DNA of 64,000 bases, from NCBI GenBank assembly GCA_024305405.1, contig JAKNDB010000088.1, positions 496,001 through 560,000 of the forward strand, given 5' to 3'. The position numbers were made by a program, and so were the translations under genes. This document shows, one piece after another, positions 61,101 to 64,000 of this stretch. The number at the start of each line of letters is the position of its first letter. Position 1 is the first letter of the stretch. This DNA is from Dirofilaria immitis (lineage: Eukaryota; Nematoda; Chromadorea; Rhabditida; Onchocercidae). The notes beneath the pieces are model-generated. The model was not told the DNA's origin and did not search any database. It saw only the letters and a program-made list of their open reading frames with translations.

Positions 61101-63549
61101 TAAAGGTATCTCTAATCGGAAATGGACAATCCGGTTTTCGATATAATCCATTAGTAAACAATAATTTACAACGTGATATAGTAACATGGTTGGAACGACG
61201 CGAGCAACCAGAAATGGAAGCTAATAATGTTTTTATAATACCAAATGCAAATATTGATAAATTAACAGTTCACGAATCACATCTTAATCAGCGAAAATTT
61301 TTAATTGCTAAAACAACATCGGATTGTCCGCTCGGTTAATTCTTCCATTTCCTATTTTCATTTATTAATTTCTTATTTAAAGAAAATTGATTTGACGAGG
61401 TTACAATTTTCGAAATTTATACAATTTAAATTAAATTCAACTCATATAGCTGAATAAAATACATTTTATTATCAGTAGAATTTTATAGGCCATTGAAAAT
61501 AATATTAAAAGAGAAATTTATAAACGAATAGAATAAGTTTTTTTTTCCTCTTTCTATCTTATTATTATAATAAACAATTTTTGAATTGTAATCAGAAATT
61601 TGTATAAAATTAATTTTTTCGTTTTTTTTAAGCGCTTCTTGATCCATGTATTTTTGAAATGTCATTATTTGCAAGTGGTCATGAATATGGTTTGAATTCA
61701 AGATTAGCTATACAAGTAAGTTGTTTATTTTGGATAGTGAAATAATCATCATGTTTTGATAATATGATAAGAATTTTTTTATGCTTAATGGATTTTTCTT
61801 TTCCTTTGTTCTTTCATTTGATTCAAATAGAAACACTTGCTTACTTAAGTATCATCCAAATTTAATTACTTAAACAGTCATTAAGTTATTCAAATTAAAT
61901 CTTCAAGAATTATTATATAAAAAAGGGATGAAAGTACGCAATTATAGTTGACGTAAATATTAAATCTCTCGTCAATAATGATTACATTAATTATTATTCT
62001 AATCAATTAATAATTCAAATATTTATTCAAAAAAATTTTTCGAAACAACTTGCATTATAAATTTTACTTTCGTTTTTAAAATAATTTTTTTCCTTTCAAA
62101 GATTATTTTAAAAAAGATTTGGAAGTAATATCCTAAATGATTGCTTATCATAACGATCACTCATTCTCATTATATGATAGTAATTAAACATGTAAGGCAG
62201 GTAAATTGTAAAGTTTATTTTGTTACTAAAATAATTAATAAATAATAATCTACAATAGGTTATCAATCGAGTTAATGAAGAAAGCGATGAAGATATTCTT
62301 CTAATAGATAATATTGGGAAAAGTAATTGGAGTGTACGCAATGATCTTATCAATTTTCCCATTTTATCAGTATCAAACACATTACAATTAAAATATACAC
62401 GAACATATGGAAAACCATCTGTAATCATTCTGGTGCTTTTCTTGGATGGTAGGTTTAATTCTATCGTTTTTAGAATTTCCTTTAAATAATTTTATTGTAA
62501 GCAAAGATTTGATCCTCATGACAGGTTATCAGTTCATTTTATTCGTCATTTTAGCGAGAATTTTAATATCAAAAATTTTACTTTTGAAAAAACGGATAAA
62601 TTAATCATTTTATTTTTTCTATCGCTTTTTTGAAACTATCGGTTTTGTCTAATATTTGGAGTATGATAATGTAGATAATTTTAATTCGAATTGTGCTTGC
62701 AATTTTTAAATTCTTTCGAATGCAGATTTTCCTACTTCTTTTTATAGCTCAAGAATATTTAAATCGATATGTACATATATATCAATCAGAAATAATTAGT
62801 AATCAATATGCGATATCGTCGATTCATTATTCGAACTGGACAATTAAAAATGATAATAATTTGTTGAATCGATTAGCTAGTGAAAAACTTTGGTTTCAAA
62901 AAGTTAATTTTATCAATAATACGGAAGCAATCATATGGACACATTCTCCACAACATGCAATTTTGAGTAATGCACCCATTGCTAAGGTTTATTTACATAT
63001 TCAAATTTCATTCACATATTTAAATTTGAAATATTCAAAAAAAAGAATTAAGATTATGCAGAATATATAGTAGTTGAACAATTAATCAATTATATTTTAA
63101 CTAAAAATTCATTTTAATCATCAAAATTTTATTAGCAAAGGGTATTTCTAGAATAGCTAATAAATGTGCTTAATAATTTTTTCGAGATATCGATAAAAAT
63201 TATAACTGATTATCATTTTGATAATTGATTCAGGTAACTTAACTAAGCATATTAGTTGGGGATGAATAATTTAAAAATGAATGATTTTTTTAAATTTTTT
63301 CTTTAATTATTGATGCTTAAATGTTGTTTTAATCGTTTATTCTTATAGATTAGCTATCATATTGATAATTGCTCAATTACTAATAATACCGGATCAATAA
63401 TCGAGTCACATCATGATCTTTACAATAATGCTAATATATATGAATGGTATTTTTGGTCGAATACTTTTGCAAATAATGCAAATAGTACAGTAGTGATACA
63501 TTTACCGTATACTATCAATTTACGATCTCAACAAATTCATTCTCTCAAA
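42970..63549 (+). CDS. bark: Bark beetle/Anakonda-like SRCR and beta-helix extracellular protein (5' part)
   Basis: Exons: 42970-43378, 44979-45142, 50354-50519, 51641-51696, 51944-52159, 52633-52753, 53053-53205, 53895-54028, 54289-54457, 54841-55037, 55312-55421, 55909-56187, 56613-56790, 57486-57749, 58090-58283, 58481-58664, 59094-59339, 59502-59621, 59886-60165, 60470-60797, 61106-61334, 61633-61715, 62259-62448, 62748-62986 and 63349-63549, then onward past the window; about 1,640 codons so far. A hydrophobic segment before PYANGK may be a signal peptide, in which case a later ATG could be the start. SRCR 1 spans 50430-52130 (RQGRLQIKFQNRWRSVC, ACRSMGY, WDCEGF). Right-handed beta-helix repeats follow (NTIIANNIGNGIWV, GDGINISYAGGSITI). 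SRCR 2 is at 59890-60160 (GRLEVYVNNQWGTIC), then more beta-helix. In flies this membrane protein organises tricellular junctions. Frame breaks at 45142, 54354, 56703 and 60584 are each mended by one base. Confidence 0.92.
43575..43668. repeat. Short array of a 19- to 20-bp unit in bark intron 1
   Basis: actttcttacggtatat and close variants repeat about five times. Confidence 0.8.
45560..46240. repeat. Tandem array of about 125 bp with internal TA tract
   Basis: Four to five copies of a unit that contains caataatagaatattttcaa, ataactcgtatatatttt, ataacgcgtaaaatattaaa and cagatatatgtgc. Copies differ mainly in the length of a TA dinucleotide run. Confidence 0.9.
46740..47190. repeat. 27-bp satellite with duplicated flanking block
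   Basis: About eight copies of a unit near tgataatatgattataagtt. A block of about 85 bp (atcgattttaggtgaagtga, aaaaaaatgcttttagaaaa) occurs at 46815-46900 and again at 47085-47180, so the whole segment was also duplicated. Confidence 0.85.
48600..49040. repeat. 64-bp tandem satellite, about seven copies
   Basis: ctaaataattctcgatataa recurs every 60-66 bp, followed by tgatatatcatattttt and gttagcagttattttcatca. Copies alternate between two variants (caatatatc and cagtatgcc), which suggests a higher-order dimer. Confidence 0.9.
49330..49765. repeat. TTG/CTG/TTA cryptic trinucleotide tract
   Basis: Interrupted gttattgttgttgctgttat units, with a longer super-repeat containing gtttatcgttgttgctagta seen at least four times. 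Long poly-Leu and poly-Asn frames on the two strands are consequences of the tract. Confidence 0.88.
50690..51150. repeat. Three degenerate copies of a unit of about 155-165 bp in bark intron 3
   Basis: Each copy contains aaattgctaaattgaatata (or near) followed by ttcgataattaa and, further on, gaaattaattatttaa. The copies have diverged, so the array is older than the others. Confidence 0.75.
51349..51463 (+). ncRNA. Candidate hairpin RNA in a bark intron (37-bp stem)
   Basis: Bases 51349-51385 pair with 51427-51463 without a single mismatch if G-U pairs are allowed (four G-U), leaving a 41-nt loop. The stem begins aaaactgctgaaaaattcct and the other arm ends ggaatttttcggcagttttt. On the opposite strand the same four positions would be A-C mismatches. 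It lies in sense orientation in the intron between bark exons 3 and 4. A miRNA-like or dsRNA precursor is possible; expression is unknown. Confidence 0.4.
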
Positions 63550-64000
63550 GTATTACAAATTTTTCACTCATTTTCCCTACACAATTAGCATAATAAATGG
63601 TATTTTAACGCAACTGCAACAATAATAATGTTTTCCTATGCAAATATCACTCTTTCATGCAAATGATATCTTTCATGCAAATAGTCGATTTATCCCACAT
63701 TATCAGTTATTGTCTCAAAAATTCATTCCCTCAAATACCATAAGTTCTTAACTCGTTTTTCTATGTAAATAGCATATTTACTTCATATCATTCATTTCAT
63801 AATCTTTCTTGGACTAAATTTATCTTCTTGTTTCTATCTATTAATTATTTAAAAACAGCAACTTTTTTTAACAATTTCAGCAATAATTTTTAAAAGAAAA
63901 TTTTTTTAGTTTTTATTGCTAAAACAGAATCCTAAATTTTTAAGGATTCTATTTCATTTTTGTAAGTTGAATTTATCGATCAATTATGATCAAGTAAGCT

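Noticed and set aside
62108..62428. 106-codon minus-strand frame
   Set aside because: Antisense of bark exon 62259-62448, which splices in phase on the plus strand.

Overview
The window is nuclear DNA of a very AT-rich nematode. It carries multi-exon genes with GT..(T)TTCAG introns, and most of the non-coding DNA is AT-rich simple sequence and minisatellite. Three things point to a nematode. The MogA-like molybdenum cofactor protein is a separate short gene, as in worms, rather than fused to a MoeA domain. The RanBP2-like nucleoporin has no TPR N-terminus. A short remnant of a Rickettsiales-type thyX gene lies at 3907-4023, which resembles the nuclear Wolbachia fragments known from filarial worms. 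I therefore favour a filarial or other clade III nematode, without certainty about the species.

Layout. (1) 32-3635, minus: the cytoplasmic C-terminal domain of an SLC12A9-like cation-chloride cotransporter, running off the left edge. (2) 3907-4023, minus: the thyX remnant. (3) 5453-7506, plus: complete moc-2/gephyrin G-domain gene in six exons. (4) 8369-16608, minus: a RanBP2/NPP-9-like nucleoporin with about 24 exons, two Ran-binding domains, one RanBP2-type zinc finger and FG patches; its 3' end faces moc-2. (5) 20072-22587, plus: an unrecognised two-exon gene whose intron holds eight 124-bp repeats related to the gene's own last codons. (6) 24627-25600, minus: tubulin-binding cofactor A. 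(7) 27045-34768, plus: complete VPS39 (HOPS tether) in about 21 exons. (8) 34769-42969: gene-free repeat-rich DNA. (9) 42970 to beyond the right edge, plus: a bark beetle/Anakonda-like extracellular protein with two SRCR domains and beta-helix repeats, including a 5.2-kb intron made largely of satellite families.

The genes do not form an obvious pathway: transport, Moco synthesis, nuclear import, tubulin folding, endolysosomal tethering and cell junctions. Four of the conserved genes (npp-9-like, tbca, vps-39, bark) show repeated one-base frame breaks, nearly all repairable by one added base and usually in a homopolymer. I read these mainly as base-calling or assembly deletions and not as pseudogenes. 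The observations most worth following are the thyX remnant, the gene-derived intronic minisatellite, a stray copy of bark exon 1 at 36053-36098, and a 37-bp hairpin in a bark intron that pairs without mismatch only as sense-strand RNA.
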